Source: Asticcacaulis sp. AND118 (GTDB taxonomy: Bacteria; Pseudomonadota; Alphaproteobacteria; Caulobacterales; Caulobacteraceae). Taken from it: a stretch of 64,000 nt of DNA. The position numbers and the translations under genes were made by a program. The stretch is from the NCBI RefSeq assembly GCF_020535245.1, contig NZ_CP084910.1:596501-660500 (forward strand), in the 5' to 3' direction. Shown here piece after piece: positions 25,453 through 34,490 of this stretch. Within the stretch, counting starts at the first letter, position 1. The number at the start of each line of letters is the position of its first letter. The notes beneath the pieces were generated by a model. The model had not been told where the DNA came from and ran no database searches. It worked only from the letters and a program-made list of their open reading frames with translations.

Positions 25453-26706
25453 TTAAAGCTTGTATTCGAAGCCGACCCACACCTTGGTGCGGGAGGCGGG
25501 CATGAGGGTGTTGGCGCGGTCGAAGTCGGCGTATTTCAGCAGCAGCGACAGGTTCCTGGTCAGGCCGGCGGCGAACTGCGCGTCGAATTCCGTGCCGATC
25601 GACTGGCTGAGGCGATCCGTCTCGAAGTCGTGATAGGCCAGCGTCAGGGTCGGGTTCTTGATCAGCGGGAAGGACGGGTGGGTGTAGCCCGCCACAGTCA
25701 GGCTGTAGCTGAGGTTTTTGAACCCGTTGGCCATGGTCTTGTTGCCGGAGAAGGCCAGCGCGTCGGACCAGCCGTTGAAGGCGTGCGTGGTGGCCAGCGG
25801 CGTGATAAAGCCGCGCGTGCCGTCGCCCTCGAACGTCTCGTAGCCGAGCTTGAGGGTGTACATGTCCCAGGTCACCGCGGCGTCGATATTATAGGCCGAA
25901 AGCTCGAAGTCGGCGGGGTTGTAGCCATAGTCGGTCTGTTGGGCGTAATAGCCCGAATAGGCCAGTTTGAACGACGACAGCCAGGCCGAGCCGGAGGCCT
26001 TGAGCCCGATGGTGTTGGTCGAATTGGCCTTGGCGTTTTCGAAATCGAGCGCGTAGTCGAAGGCCTGAAGCTTAAGCGCTTCATTGACCGGCAGGGTGAC
26101 GCTGAGCAGGTGGCTGTCGGAATCCCAGTCCGCCGTTTCGGCGAGGACGCGGTTGACCTGAAACACGTAGGCGTAGGTGACGGCCAGCTTGCCCACCGTG
26201 GTGTCGACGCGCAAGGCATCGAAGGTCTGTTCGTCCTGACGCCAGCCGACATTGCCGACGAAGCGCGCATCGTCGAGCACCAGACGCTGACGTCCGGCGG
26301 TGACGGTGGTGAAGCTCGACGGCGACCACACCACCTGCGCGCGGTTCAGTTCGGTCACGGTCGGGTCGTTCACCGCCGGATACTGGGTCTTGCCGTTGGT
26401 GGTTGAATTGTAGTCGTCGTCCAGCGCGCGGACGTCCTCGAATTCGACGAGGAATTTCAGGTTCTTCCAGTCGGCGGACTGAAACCCGATGCGGTTGCGC
26501 AGCGTCAGGGCCGAGCCCTTCTGCAGTCCCGCCTGATCGACGCCTTCGTAGCGCAGGCGGCTTTCCAGCAGCGGCTTGCCCGCCGCGAGGGCTTCGCCAA
26601 ACGTCTCCTGAGCGAAAGCCGGAACGCTCAGTCCGGCTAAAAATGTTGCGCCGCACAAAATTAAGGGCGCACTTTTCCGACGCAGCTTTGGATGGGCCAC
26701 GGTCAT
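25453..26706 (-). CDS. Outer-membrane porin, alginate_exp-like, of the nitrate operon
   Basis: 417 residues from the ATG at 26706 (CAGGGG before it). A Sec signal peptide ends at VPAFAQ|E. The rest shows the alternating pattern of a large beta-barrel and ends in the aromatic VWVGFEYKL, typical of outer-membrane insertion. Segments such as ESRLRYEGVDQAG and RQRLVLDDARFVGNVGWRQDEQTFDALR match the alginate-export porin family. Being first in the operon with nrtABD and under the nitrate leader, it is probably the route for nitrate through the outer membrane (inference). The longer frame from 26868 runs through the leader hairpins and is rejected. Confidence 0.85.
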   Translation of the reverse strand: MTVAHPKLRRKSAPLILCGATFLAGLSVPAFAQETFGEALAAGKPLLESRLRYEGVDQAGLQKGSALTLRNRIGFQSADWKNLKFLVEFEDVRALDDDYNSTTNGKTQYPAVNDPTVTELNRAQVVWSPSSFTTVTAGRQRLVLDDARFVGNVGWRQDEQTFDALRVDTTVGKLAVTYAYVFQVNRVLAETADWDSDSHLLSVTLPVNEALKLQAFDYALDFENAKANSTNTIGLKASGSAWLSSFKLAYSGYYAQQTDYGYNPADFELSAYNIDAAVTWDMYTLKLGYETFEGDGTRGFITPLATTHAFNGWSDALAFSGNKTMANGFKNLSYSLTVAGYTHPSFPLIKNPTLTLAYHDFETDRLSQSIGTEFDAQFAAGLTRNLSLLLKYADFDRANTLMPASRTKVWVGFEYKL

Positions 26707-26722
26707 ATCCCCTGAAAAGAGC

Positions 26723-26783
26723 AAAAAAAAAACGCCCCAGACTACACCGCCGGTTCCCCTTGCGCGGTAATGGTCTGAGACGT
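26723..26783 (-). terminator. Intrinsic terminator in porin-nrt leader (regulated)
   Basis: On the minus strand ACGTCTCAGAC pairs with GTCTGGGGCGT (11 pairs, two G-U), an inner ACCGC/GCGGT stem extends it, and ten T follow. It lies 17 bases before the porin start and after the ANTAR element, so the operon depends on antitermination. Confidence 0.88.
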
Positions 26784-26802
26784 CATTGTCCGATGGTGAG
26801 CG

Positions 26803-26849
26803 GGGCCGTCGGTGGCCCGCGCCGCGTGTCATCCGCCTTTGGATAACAC
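26803..26849 (-). promoter_or_regulatory. ANTAR (NasT) RNA element in porin-nrt leader
   Basis: On the minus strand P1 is GTGTTATCC-AAAGGC-GGATGACAC (26849-26826, nine pairs with one wobble) and P2 is GGGCC-ACCGAC-GGCCC (26818-26803). Both loops have six bases with A1 and G4. The loop of P1 equals that of the nirB leader. An ATTGAC box precedes P1 by about the same distance as in the nirB leader (26883-26878). It is the clearest of the three elements. Confidence 0.88.
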
Positions 26850-26956
26850 CGTGAGCGTCATATAACATTCACGGGGCGTCAATCGCTTTTTTCGCATGTG
26901 CGTACGATTTTCACCAAGCGATAACCTTGTGATGTATTTTCGCAACGAAAAGCGGG

Positions 26957-29101
26957 TCAGGGTACGGGAATTTCCTCCCACATCAGCACGGTGCCGTTCT
27001 TGCGGTCCGGGTCGGCGCCGGGCCAGTCGGCGGCATAGGGTTCCCCCGTGCGACCGTCGAGCCCCAGATAGCGGTGGGTGCGCAGCGACATCAGCATGAA
27101 CTGATGGCGCAGCATGTCCTGCCACTGGAACAGGCTGTCGGGCGTTTCGCTCTTCATCAGCCGCACATCCGAGGACAGGCCCAGACCGACCACGGTGAGG
27201 AAACCGCTGCCGTCCATGGCCTCCAGCGCCACGCGGCCCTGACCGCGATCGTGGACGCGGAAGCGCGCGCCCGGCCCGGCGGCGTCTTTGGAACCCTGCG
27301 CCGCAAAGTGCAGCATGCCGTGCGGATTGGCCCACATGGGCAGGTCGTTGGCGAGGTTGCGGATGGTCACGATCTTGCCCGCCGGGATGTTCTTCGAGCG
27401 GTCGGCCAGGGGCTCATCGACGCGGAAATCGTCGAAGTCGGCCTTGCCGCCCTCGACGCCCTTTTCATTGTAAGCGAACAGGGCGTAGCGCACGCCCTGA
27501 AAGGTGCGCAACTGATAGGCGGTGCGCAGTTCGCCGCCGATCGGCGTGAAGGTCTTGCCATCGGTCGAATAGCTGAACTGCGCCAGTTCGGTGTCGTAAT
27601 TGCCGGAGACGCGCAACTGCACGCGCGGGCCGTTCAGGGCGGTCTCGACCGTGGTGTCGGCGAGTTGATCGTACAGACGCAGGCGATAGCCCTTGCCGTC
27701 GCGCACCACGCCCAGCCAGTAGTAGGGGATGTTGAGCAGGGCGAGGCCGGCCACGTCGCCGGCCTTCAACCCCCTGGCGTCCAGTGTCGTGGTTGCCGTC
27801 GATTCCGGTCCGATGGCGCGCTGGGTCAGGCTGTTGCGCGCCAGCAGGAAATGCGGGGCGGGCAGGCTGTGCAGCCGCAGATAGCCGCGCCGCTCGGACA
27901 GCGACCATTTCCGGTCGTCCGGCACGTGGTTCCATTGCCAGATCGCCTGAGGCTTCGGACCTGAGAAGTCGTCATTACGCTGATAAGTCGGGGTGGGCGT
28001 GGCTGCGACGCCGGTAGCGGGTTTCAGCCAGGTGCGCGGGCTTCGCCCGAAATTTCCGGAAAGGCCGAAATACGGCCAGCCATCCTGCCATGTTACCGGC
28101 GACAGGAAGGTGGTGCGGCCCATCGATTTGACATCCATCATCGAAAAGCCCCACCAGTCCCCATTTGGCAATTCGACAATGCCGCCCTGATGCAGCGGAT
28201 CGGCCCCGAAGGCGTTGCCGCCCGGCGGGGGCGGCGAAACGCCGATCTTGTCGCCGGGCGCCGGCAGGTTGCGCCCGATGCCGGTGGTGCGCCAGCCGAA
28301 GGGCGTGCCCATGGTTTCGCGCGCGCTGATCGTCACCGTCTCATAGGGGCCGTAGGGTGTGTCGGCGCGGGCGGCCTGCATCCGCCCGACGGGGGCGTAG
28401 TTGGCGCTGATAATGTAGTACTTGCCGTTGATCTTATAGAAGTGGTGGCCTTCGCCCATGGCGTTGCCGGCCGGAATGATCACCTTGTCGCTGCCTTCGA
28501 CATAGCCGCTGAGATCGGGCTTAAGCTCGATCATGCGGACCTCGTCATAGCCGTGTACGGCGTAGATTTTGCCGTCGTCGTCAAACAGGACAGAGAGGTC
28601 GTAGATCTTGCCGCCCAGCTTTTTATGCGTCCACGGCCCGGCGGGATCGGTCGCCGTGAAGACCTGCATGCCGTAGCCGTTGATATTGGAGAAGATGTAG
28701 AAGGTCCCGTTGTGATAGCGCAGCGCCGGGGCCCAGATACCCGCCCCATAGGCGCTCTTGCCGTCTTCGAGCCTGTATTCCGGGCCCATCTCCAGACGGT
28801 CGAAGGCATAGCCCAGCAGCTTCCAGTTCACCAGGTCCTTCGAATGCAGCACGGGCAGGCCGGGCATGGTGTGCATGGTGGTGCCGGTCATGTAGTAGTC
28901 GTCGCCGACGCGGATCAGGTCGGGGTCGGAAAACTCGTCGTTGAACAGCGGATTGGTGAAGGTGCCGTTGCCGTTGTCCGGCGTCCAGGTCGTCGCGGCG
29001 GTGGTCCTGGGGAGCGGTTGCGCCGGCGCCTGCGCGACGGCGGGCAGGGCGAACAGGGCAAGCGCGGCGATCAGCGCGTTCGGTGCGAAGCGGGCGGGCA
29101 T
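26957..29101 (-). CDS. Secreted glycoside hydrolase, GH43 family
   Basis: 714 residues from the ATG at 29101, which has AGGAAACC before it and gives a clean signal peptide (MPARFAPNALIAALALFAL ... VAQA). The first 330 mature residues form a five-bladed beta-propeller: FSDPDLIRVGDDYYMTG holds the catalytic base Asp, YDLSVLFDDDG the pKa-modulating Asp, MGEGHHFYKINGKYY the acid Glu. A concanavalin-like domain follows (about 380-580), then a beta-trefoil-like C-terminus (KIVTIRNLANDLPMWAN, YLGLDGRTGE). Likely activity is on xylan or arabinan side chains, as for the operon 2.5 kb away. A promoter lies just upstream. Confidence 0.88.
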   Translation of the reverse strand: MPARFAPNALIAALALFALPAVAQAPAQPLPRTTAATTWTPDNGNGTFTNPLFNDEFSDPDLIRVGDDYYMTGTTMHTMPGLPVLHSKDLVNWKLLGYAFDRLEMGPEYRLEDGKSAYGAGIWAPALRYHNGTFYIFSNINGYGMQVFTATDPAGPWTHKKLGGKIYDLSVLFDDDGKIYAVHGYDEVRMIELKPDLSGYVEGSDKVIIPAGNAMGEGHHFYKINGKYYIISANYAPVGRMQAARADTPYGPYETVTISARETMGTPFGWRTTGIGRNLPAPGDKIGVSPPPPGGNAFGADPLHQGGIVELPNGDWWGFSMMDVKSMGRTTFLSPVTWQDGWPYFGLSGNFGRSPRTWLKPATGVAATPTPTYQRNDDFSGPKPQAIWQWNHVPDDRKWSLSERRGYLRLHSLPAPHFLLARNSLTQRAIGPESTATTTLDARGLKAGDVAGLALLNIPYYWLGVVRDGKGYRLRLYDQLADTTVETALNGPRVQLRVSGNYDTELAQFSYSTDGKTFTPIGGELRTAYQLRTFQGVRYALFAYNEKGVEGGKADFDDFRVDEPLADRSKNIPAGKIVTIRNLANDLPMWANPHGMLHFAAQGSKDAAGPGARFRVHDRGQGRVALEAMDGSGFLTVVGLGLSSDVRLMKSETPDSLFQWQDMLRHQFMLMSLRTHRYLGLDGRTGEPYAADWPGADPDRKNGTVLMWEEIPVP

Positions 29102-29161
29102 GGGCGGTTTCCTGACTGAAGCGCTTTGCGAAGCGTGCGCCATTTCGTAATTTTGACCGCC

Positions 29162-29189
29162 ACTATAATAGTCTGAGTTAATCGGTCAA
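29162..29189 (-). promoter_or_regulatory. Promoter of the GH43 gene
   Basis: On the minus strand TTGACC (29189-29184), a 16-base spacer and TATAGT (29167-29162) form a good sigma-70 promoter. The -35 box touches the stop codon of the gene upstream. No xylose-type palindrome is seen here. Confidence 0.6.
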
Positions 29190-29876
29190 TCAGCCTTTGG
29201 GCTTGGTCTTTGTGGTCTTTACGGGCGTTTTGGCTTTGGGCTTGGCCTTAACCGCGGCAGCCTTCTGCGGCACGAACCACGCCGGGGCCGCCGGCGGGGC
29301 GCAGTTTCGGGCGATGCCGATGCCCTTGAGGTAGGCGCGACGCGACTGCCCCGCCTCCAGCGCCGCCTCGATGGCCTTCTGGTGCTTCTCGGCCCCGGTG
29401 AGCTTACGCACCACGCCGCGGAAAGGGATGATGCCGGTCGAGGCGTCGCGCACGGCGCTGACCGCGCCGCGATTGGCCATGGCCTCGCCCTTCTGCGTCA
29501 GGCTGCGCGTATCCTCGGCAATGAGGGCGTCGAGGTCGGGCCCCAGCACCTCGTCCAGCCGACCGATCTCCGCCGACAGCGCCGGGCAGGTCGTCAGGCC
29601 GGCGATGTCGTAGGGCTTCTCCGTCGCGGTGACAAGGATGGCGGGGATTTCCAGCTTGCGCAGATTGAGGTCGTCGAGCGGAGCCGTGGCCGCGCCGGTG
29701 AAGCTGTTATTCTTCTCCAGCCACTCTGGATTGCTTTGGCCCGGACTGGTCTGGGCAGGACCGGTCTGGGCGGGTTTGGCCACATCGCCCGGTGGCGTAG
29801 CGGGCGCGGGCGTTTGAGCCACCGCGGCGGCGGTCCAGAGGAAACCGGTGAAGAGGGCGATCGGTAAGGTTTTCAT
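29190..29876 (-). CDS. Exported protein of unknown function, Pro/Lys-rich ends
   Basis: 228 residues. A signal peptide (MKTLPIALFTGFLWTAAAVAQ) is followed by a Pro/Ala/Thr-rich linker, a central domain of about 130 residues (NLRKLEIPAILVTATEKPYDIAGLTTC..., with GAVSAVRDASTGIIPFRGVVRKLTG) and a Lys/Pro tail that may bind the cell wall or nucleic acid by charge. Two Cys (in TTCPALS and ARNCAPP) could form a disulfide. I recognise a style common in Caulobacterales but no family with a known role. Confidence 0.75.
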   Translation of the reverse strand: MKTLPIALFTGFLWTAAAVAQTPAPATPPGDVAKPAQTGPAQTSPGQSNPEWLEKNNSFTGAATAPLDDLNLRKLEIPAILVTATEKPYDIAGLTTCPALSAEIGRLDEVLGPDLDALIAEDTRSLTQKGEAMANRGAVSAVRDASTGIIPFRGVVRKLTGAEKHQKAIEAALEAGQSRRAYLKGIGIARNCAPPAAPAWFVPQKAAAVKAKPKAKTPVKTTKTKPKG

Positions 29877-30021
29877 GGCTCCCTTTTACGCCCGTTCATC
29901 GGCCCTGTCCCGTAACACTTAAGGCATATTTTAACCTCTTAAGGTTGAACATAGGTCTGACCATTCCGACAGTGCGCGTACCCGACCGTTTCACGACAGG
30001 TTTTCAGGTAAAAGGTAACGT

Positions 30022-31596
30022 ATGCGTCGCCGGATGATATTGGGGTTTGCCATCGGGCTTGCGATCTGCGCCGGCGTCCTGCCGCTGTTCGCCATCGGCT
30101 ATATTTCGCACCAGCGCGCGGTCGAAGCCGAACGCACGCACCTGACCGAATATGCCGGCTGGACGCTGAGGCGCGGCAACCTGACCCTGACCGAGGCGCA
30201 GGGCGCGCTGAAGAAGATGCGATCCGAAGCCTATGCGGGCTGCAGCCCGGCCCATATCGCGCGCATGCGGCAACTGGCGGTCGAAGAGCGCTTCGTTGAA
30301 GAGATCGGCTATTTTGAAAACGGACGTCTGGCCTGCACCGGCTGGGGCAGGGTGCGTGAGCGTCTGGACAAGGGCGCGGCGGATGTGCAGTTGCCGGGCG
30401 GCTTCGGCCTTTATCTCAATGTCGATCCCGTGGTCAGCAAGGCCGGACGCATGCTGGCAATCAGCTACGGCGACTATAACGCCCTGATCAAGCCGGAGCG
30501 CATGGTCGATGTGCTGACCAACAGTCAGATGGTGCTGGGGGTAGCGACGCGTCAGGGGCAACTGATCGCCATGTCGGGCGAAGCCGATCCGGTGCTGGTG
30601 CGTCATCTGACGCGCAATGACATCGCCGGCATGACCGATGCGCAGATAAATGCCTCCGCCGAGTCGCAGGACCTGCGCGCCTTCGCCATTTCGCCGCGCA
30701 CGGCGCTTCAGGGGCATCTTGATCGCGAGCGCTGGCTGCTGATCCCCCTGGCGCTTTGCGTCTCTCTGGTGCTGGTCGGCGTCATCGTCTGGGTGTCGCG
30801 CGAACGCCTGTCACCGCAGAAGGAACTGGCGGTCGCTATCCGCAAACGCCTCTTCGTCGTTCATTATCAGCCGATCATCGAACTGGCATCGGGCCTGTGC
30901 ATCGGGGCCGAAGCCCTGCTGCGCTGGCGAAGGCGCGACGGCACGTGGGTCGCGCCGGATGTTTTCATCCCGCTGGCCGAAGCGCACGATCTGATCGCGG
31001 ACCTGACCGACCTGATGATCGAGCGGGTGTGCCACGATCTGCCGCGCATCGGCGACGGCGATCTGCGGGTGACGCTGAACATCTCGGCCTGCGACATGGA
31101 AAGCGGCCGCTTCCTGCCGGTGCTGGGCCGGGCTATCGAGCGGGCGGGTCTCAGGCCGTCGCAGGTGTGGCTTGAGGCGACCGAGCGCGGCTTCATGAAC
31201 GCCGAGGCGGCGCGCCGGACCATCGACGCGGCGCGCGCCGCGGGGCATCGCGTGGCCATCGACGATTTCGGCACCGGCTATTCCAGCCTGTCGCTTCTGG
31301 AGACCCTGCCGCTGGATGCGCTCAAGATCGATAAATCGTTCGTGCAGGCCATCGGGCAGAACTCCGCCACCAGCGTCGTGCTGCCGCATATTGTCGACAT
31401 GGCGCACGGCCTGAAGCTGGGCATCGTGGCCGAGGGCGTCGAGACGGTGGCGCAGGAGGCCTATATCCGTTCAATGGGCATCGAATTCGCGCAGGGCTGG
31501 CTCTATTCGCGGGCCCTGCCGGCAGAAGGGTTCGATGCGTTCCGCCGGGCGCACGACGCCGGGCGTGTGGCGCCGCATTTGCGCGAAGTGGCGTGA
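30022..31596 (+). CDS. EAL-domain c-di-GMP phosphodiesterase with CSS-motif sensor
   Basis: 524 residues. TM1 (about 8-28), a periplasmic domain with the paired-Cys CSS-type motif (AGCSPAHIARMRQL ... GRLACTG), TM2 (about 240-260), then a cytoplasmic EAL domain. Catalytic residues are in place: EALLRW at 297-302, NISACD, DDFGTGYSS, KIDKSFV and the loop EGVET. The CSS/EAL type hydrolyses c-di-GMP, and in enterobacteria its periplasmic Cys pair responds to redox state. There is no GGDEF domain. It is a single gene just before the xylan operon. Confidence 0.93.
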   Translation: MRRRMILGFAIGLAICAGVLPLFAIGYISHQRAVEAERTHLTEYAGWTLRRGNLTLTEAQGALKKMRSEAYAGCSPAHIARMRQLAVEERFVEEIGYFENGRLACTGWGRVRERLDKGAADVQLPGGFGLYLNVDPVVSKAGRMLAISYGDYNALIKPERMVDVLTNSQMVLGVATRQGQLIAMSGEADPVLVRHLTRNDIAGMTDAQINASAESQDLRAFAISPRTALQGHLDRERWLLIPLALCVSLVLVGVIVWVSRERLSPQKELAVAIRKRLFVVHYQPIIELASGLCIGAEALLRWRRRDGTWVAPDVFIPLAEAHDLIADLTDLMIERVCHDLPRIGDGDLRVTLNISACDMESGRFLPVLGRAIERAGLRPSQVWLEATERGFMNAEAARRTIDAARAAGHRVAIDDFGTGYSSLSLLETLPLDALKIDKSFVQAIGQNSATSVVLPHIVDMAHGLKLGIVAEGVETVAQEAYIRSMGIEFAQGWLYSRALPAEGFDAFRRAHDAGRVAPHLREVA

Positions 31597-31636
31597 CGGA
31601 TCGGCCTGGTAAAGGCAATGTGAGCGCTCAGGCGCA

Positions 31637-31676
31637 TTGACAGGTTCGGCGGAACCGTGATTTGTTATCGCTAACA
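31637..31676 (+). promoter_or_regulatory. Promoter and LacI-type operator of the xylan operon
   Basis: TTGACA (31637-31642) is a perfect -35 box. The palindrome TGTTATCGCTAACA (31663-31676) covers the expected -10 region, so a bound repressor would block the polymerase. It resembles the XylR/LacI-type operators known from Caulobacter xylose genes. The operator is seen, the identity of the repressor is inferred. Confidence 0.65.
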
Positions 31677-31704
31677 TAACAATCTAAAAGCCCACAGGGA
31701 CGCC

Positions 31705-32814
31705 ATGTTCACCCACATACCGACGCGCCGCCATATACTGGCGGGCCTGACCGCTGCCGCCTTGCCGCCCGTTACAGCCGGCGCCGCGCACGCCGATGCC
31801 GGACCTTCGCTCAAGGCCCTGGCGGCGGAGAAAGGCATTCTCTTCGGCTCCGCCCTCAGCGCGGGCACCATGGAGGCGGCCTATCTCGATATTCTAAAGA
31901 CCGAATGCGGCGTGATCGTCCCTGAAAACGAGTTCAAGGTCTATGTCATCGCGGCGCAGGCGGATCGCTATAACTTTGCGCCGGGCGACGCCATTGCCGG
32001 ATTCGCGCGCGACAACGGCATGAAGCTGCGCGGGCACACCCTGTTGTGGAACAAGGTCGAGTTCATGCCGAAATGGCTGCTGAATATCGACTTCGGACGC
32101 AAACCGGCCCTGGGGGCCGAGCGCTATCTGCGCGACTATATCAAACGGGTCTGCACCCATTATGGCGATCAGGTCTTTTCGTGGGACGTGGTCAACGAAA
32201 CGATCGACCCGAAGACGGGCGAAATCCGCGATACGCCTTTCACCAAAGCGCTGGGCTTCGACTGCATCCGCATCGCCTTCGAGGCGGCGCGCGAATACGC
32301 CCCTCGGGCGCAACTGGTCTATAACGACTACATGTCGTGGGAGGCCGGCAACGAAACGCACCGCAAGGGCGTGCAGAAGCTGCTGGAAATGCTGCGCAAC
32401 AAGAACGTCCCCATCGACGGGTTCGGCATCCAGAGCCATATCGGCAATGACGGCCATATCAAGGAAGCCCAGCACAGTGAATGGCGGGCCTTCGTCGATG
32501 CCGCGGTCGACATGAAGTACAGGCTGCTGATCACCGAATTCGACGTCAACGACAAGGATCTGCCGACCGACATCGCCGCGCGCGACGCCGGGGTGGCCGC
32601 GGCGGCTAAGGACTATCTCGATCTGATGTTCTCGTACAAGGAACTGGATCAGTTCCTGTGCTGGGGCATGACCGACAATCATAGCTGGCTGCAGGGCTGG
32701 ACGCCGCGCGCCGACAAGACGCCGCAGCGCCCCACGCCCTACGGCGCCGACTATCGCCCCAAGCCGCTGCGCGAGGCCATCGCCGCCGCGCTCAGGGCCG
32801 CCCCGAAGCGATAG
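31705..32814 (+). CDS. Endo-1,4-beta-xylanase, GH10
   Basis: 369 residues. A Tat-like signal (TRRHILAGLTAAAL, cleavage near AHA|D) leads to a complete GH10 barrel. The acid/base Glu is in WDVVNE (E165) and the nucleophile Glu in ITEFD (E278). Other family blocks are RGHTLLWN, FGIQSHIG and WGMTDNHSWL. It cuts the xylan backbone to oligosaccharides. It starts an operon with two GH43 enzymes and an MFS transporter, the next gene being only ten bases away. The operator at 31663 lies upstream. Confidence 0.95.
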   Translation: MFTHIPTRRHILAGLTAAALPPVTAGAAHADAGPSLKALAAEKGILFGSALSAGTMEAAYLDILKTECGVIVPENEFKVYVIAAQADRYNFAPGDAIAGFARDNGMKLRGHTLLWNKVEFMPKWLLNIDFGRKPALGAERYLRDYIKRVCTHYGDQVFSWDVVNETIDPKTGEIRDTPFTKALGFDCIRIAFEAAREYAPRAQLVYNDYMSWEAGNETHRKGVQKLLEMLRNKNVPIDGFGIQSHIGNDGHIKEAQHSEWRAFVDAAVDMKYRLLITEFDVNDKDLPTDIAARDAGVAAAAKDYLDLMFSYKELDQFLCWGMTDNHSWLQGWTPRADKTPQRPTPYGADYRPKPLREAIAAALRAAPKR

Positions 32815-32824
32815 GAGATAGACG

Positions 32825-34489
32825 ATGCGATATCTGACGGCCCTGTCCGCCGCCCTGTCCGCCGCCGCCCTGTCTTTGGGGTTGTCCTTGCCCGCCCTGG
32901 CTGAACCGGCAAGGTTCGAGCGCTTCTCCTACGAGGGCCGTTCTCAGGAGCAGGCCAAGGCGGGGCCGGATGAATATCTCAATCCCATCCTGTCGGGCTA
33001 TTATCCTGATCCGTCGGTGACGCGCGTGGGCGATGACTATTATCTGGTCAACTCGTCCTTCACGCACTTTCCCGGCCTGCCGGTCTTCCATTCGCGCGAC
33101 CTTGTGAACTGGACGCAGATCGCCAACGCCCTCAACCGGCCGGAACAGTTGAATTTCGACGGACTGAGGGTGTCGCGCGGCGTCTTTGCGCCGGACATCT
33201 CCTATCATGACGGCCTGTTCTACATCATCAACACCTGCGTCGACTGCAAAGGCAATTTCGTCATCACGGCGAAGGACCCGGCGGGGCCGTGGTCGGACCC
33301 GGTGTGGTTCGATTTCGAAGGGATCGATCCGTCGATCTTCTGGGACGACGACGGCAAGGCCTATATCGTCAACAACGGCGCGCCCAACGAGACGCCGCGC
33401 TATGACGGCCATCGCGCCATCTGGGTGCAGGAATTCGATTATAAGGCGCTGAAGCTGGTCGGCGAGCGCACGCAGATCGTCAATGGCGGCGTCGACATCT
33501 CGAAGAAGCCTATCTGGATCGAAGGCCCGCACATTCTGCGCAAGGACGGCTTTTACTATCTGACGGCGGCCGAAGGCGGCACGGGGGACCAACATTCGCA
33601 GGTCGTGCTGCGTTCCAAAAGCGTGCGCGGGCCGTTTATTCCCTATGCGCATAATCCGATCCTCAGCCAACGCACGCTGGACCCGGCGCGCCAGAACCCC
33701 GTCACCTCCGCCGGTCACGCCAAGCTGGTTCAGACGCAAAACGGCGAGTGGTGGGCGACCTTTCTGGCGACGCGGCCCTATGGTCCGGACCTGTACAATA
33801 TCGGGCGCGAAACCTTCCTCCTTCCGGTGACGTGGAAGGACGGCTGGCCGGTCATTCTCGAAGACGGCAAGCCTATTCCGTTCGTCGCGAAGAAGCCGAA
33901 CCTGCCGCCGCAACCCGCACCCGCGCAACCGCTCAGCGGCGATTTCCGTTACAGCGAAGAGTTCGACGCGAAGGCCTTGCCGCTGTCGTGGATCGGGGTG
34001 CGCACGCCGCACGCGCCGGTCTACCGGCTGGATGGCGGTGCGTTGATCCTCAATCCCGGCGCGGCGCTGGGCGACCTTGGCGGCACGCCCGCCTTTATCG
34101 CGCGGCGTCAGCAGCACCATGTGGCCAGCGTCTCCACCACCCTGACCTACCGCCCGCAAAAGGACGGCGAGCGGGCGGGGCTGGCGGCCCTGCAGAACGA
34201 CGACGCCTGGCTGTTCTTCGGCGTGACGCGCATCGACGGAAAGCCGCATGTCGCCCTTTACGCCCGCGAAAATACCAAGACCGAGCGTTTGATCGCCTCG
34301 GCCCCCGTCGATTCCGCTGAGGTGACCCTGAGCCTGCGTCTCGATGGCGGAAAGCTTGCCGCCGACTACGCAACCGGCGGGCAAACGCGCACCCTGAGCC
34401 GGGACGTCGACATCACCTTCCTGTCGACGCGCCAGGCGGGCGGCTTCGTCGGCACCCTGATCGGACCCTACGCCTTCGGGACCAGATAA
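32825..34489 (+). CDS. Secreted GH43 beta-xylosidase/arabinofuranosidase
   Basis: 554 residues with a Sec signal ending in ALA|E. The catalytic propeller covers about residues 50-350: YYPDPSVTRVGDDYYL holds the base Asp (D62), GIDPSIFWDDDG the second Asp (about 168), and WIEGPHILRKDG the acid Glu (about 233). A C-terminal beta-sandwich with the FIARRQQHH signature of XynB-type enzymes follows. It should take xylose or arabinose from oligosaccharides in the periplasm. It lies between the xylanase and transporter genes with gaps of 10 and 1 bases. Confidence 0.92.
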   Translation: MRYLTALSAALSAAALSLGLSLPALAEPARFERFSYEGRSQEQAKAGPDEYLNPILSGYYPDPSVTRVGDDYYLVNSSFTHFPGLPVFHSRDLVNWTQIANALNRPEQLNFDGLRVSRGVFAPDISYHDGLFYIINTCVDCKGNFVITAKDPAGPWSDPVWFDFEGIDPSIFWDDDGKAYIVNNGAPNETPRYDGHRAIWVQEFDYKALKLVGERTQIVNGGVDISKKPIWIEGPHILRKDGFYYLTAAEGGTGDQHSQVVLRSKSVRGPFIPYAHNPILSQRTLDPARQNPVTSAGHAKLVQTQNGEWWATFLATRPYGPDLYNIGRETFLLPVTWKDGWPVILEDGKPIPFVAKKPNLPPQPAPAQPLSGDFRYSEEFDAKALPLSWIGVRTPHAPVYRLDGGALILNPGAALGDLGGTPAFIARRQQHHVASVSTTLTYRPQKDGERAGLAALQNDDAWLFFGVTRIDGKPHVALYARENTKTERLIASAPVDSAEVTLSLRLDGGKLAADYATGGQTRTLSRDVDITFLSTRQAGGFVGTLIGPYAFGTR

Positions 34490-34490
34490 G

